Assembly: GCA_016845285.1 (NCBI GenBank)
Contig: JAERSX010000363.1
Location: forward strand, 1-5,368
Source: Deltaproteobacteria bacterium
GTDB lineage: Bacteria > Myxococcota_A > UBA796 > UBA2385
DNA: 5,368 nt
Direction of reading: 5' to 3'
In this document: piece after piece, positions 5,090 to 5,368 of the stretch
How positions within the stretch are numbered: the stretch's first letter is position 1
Layout: each line of letters begins with the position of its first letter
Program-made: the position numbers and the translations under genes
The notes under the pieces: generated by a model
What the model was told of the DNA's origin: nothing
The model's database searches: none
What the model saw: only the letters and a program-made list of their open reading frames with translations

Positions 5090-5368
5090 GTGCGGTGGAT
5101 TCTCGTCGTGATGCTCGCAGGATGTGAGAACGATCTGGACTGCTGGGAGACGAGCTACAACTCCTACGATGGAGGCGGGGACGAAGGGGAGCCGGTGGGC
5201 CGGGCCTGCACGCCCTACAGCGAGGCTCTGGGGCTCCTCGAGGAGGCCCTCCGCGATGCGGACAACGCCATGCCGGTGGAGACCCGGGCGGCCCTCGCAG
5301 ACGAGGAGAACGGCTACAACTGCTACAGGGAAGGCTTCCTCGGCGCCTACGAATCGATGGTCTGGGAG
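5090..5368 (+). CDS. Small Cys-containing lipoprotein, 3'-truncated by window end
   Basis: The first 93 codons are present and the frame is open to the right edge. The protein begins MRWILVVMLAGC, a minimal type II signal peptide: one Arg, a hydrophobic core and the lipobox L9-A10-G11-C12. C12 should be lipidated and become the mature N-terminus, with Glu at +2. The mature part is acidic and starts with a flexible Gly/Asp/Tyr-rich linker (about 22-36). A more helical region follows, with LGLLEEALRDADNAMP and a second helix around RAALADEE. Further cysteines at 18, 40 and 78 suggest a disulfide in the periplasm or at the surface. The leader is very short, which I associate with myxobacterial lipoproteins. 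I recognise no domain and assign no function. The 27-nt gap and lack of a terminator suggest co-transcription with the transporter. Confidence 0.75.
   Translation, partial: MRWILVVMLAGCENDLDCWETSYNSYDGGGDEGEPVGRACTPYSEALGLLEEALRDADNAMPVETRAALADEENGYNCYREGFLGAYESMVWE

Noticed and set aside
3100..5127. 675-codon + strand frame overlapping the transporter in the +1 frame
   Set aside because: It is rich in Arg, Gly, His and Pro with no membrane segments or domains, and it exists because high GC3 removes stops. The POT frame explains the same DNA.

Overview
The window is GC-rich and densely coding, with every gene on the + strand. It holds two complete genes flanked by two genes cut by the window edges. 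The first protein ends in a cysteine, a short hydrophobic helix and an Arg-Arg-Arg tail, which looks like the MYXO-CTERM sorting signals of Myxococcota (former Deltaproteobacteria). With the high GC3, acidic secreted proteins and a very short lipoprotein leader, this suggests a myxobacterium-like organism. The assignment is an inference from sequence style; no marker gene is present.

Layout. (1) 1-1388: the 3' part of a secreted, probably surface-anchored protein. It has a possible BPI/LBP-like lipid-binding region, then an Ig/FnIII-like beta-sandwich, then the C-terminal sorting tail. (2) 1389-1469: a short, information-rich intergenic region. A roughly 30-bp element occurs twice, 44 bp apart. 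Each copy carries a 14-bp operator matching TNNAACNNGTTNNA, the pattern known for KstR-type TetR regulators of steroid/lipid catabolism. A candidate promoter fits between and over the two operators. (3) 1470-3080: a complete cytosolic FAD-dependent GMC-family oxidoreductase (alcohol/choline dehydrogenase-like) with all signature motifs. (4) 3173-5062: a complete POT/PTR2-family proton-coupled transporter of 629 residues. It appears to carry an extra four-helix membrane module between canonical TM7 and TM8, and a roughly 60-residue soluble insert between TM11 and TM12. (5) 5090 to the window end: the start of a small cysteine-containing lipoprotein with a strong Shine-Dalgarno.

How they may work together. 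The GMC enzyme appears to be under a TetR-type, lipid-responsive repressor, so oxidation of a lipid- or sterol-derived alcohol is a reasonable guess, better supported than choline oxidation. The transporter and lipoprotein are only 27 nt apart and probably co-transcribed. The 92 nt between the GMC gene and the transporter contain no convincing terminator, so a GMC-transporter-lipoprotein transcript is possible, but a separate transporter promoter cannot be excluded. The most unusual items are the elaborated POT transporter and the duplicated operator. I saw no RNA genes, CRISPR arrays, insertion sequences or phage features.
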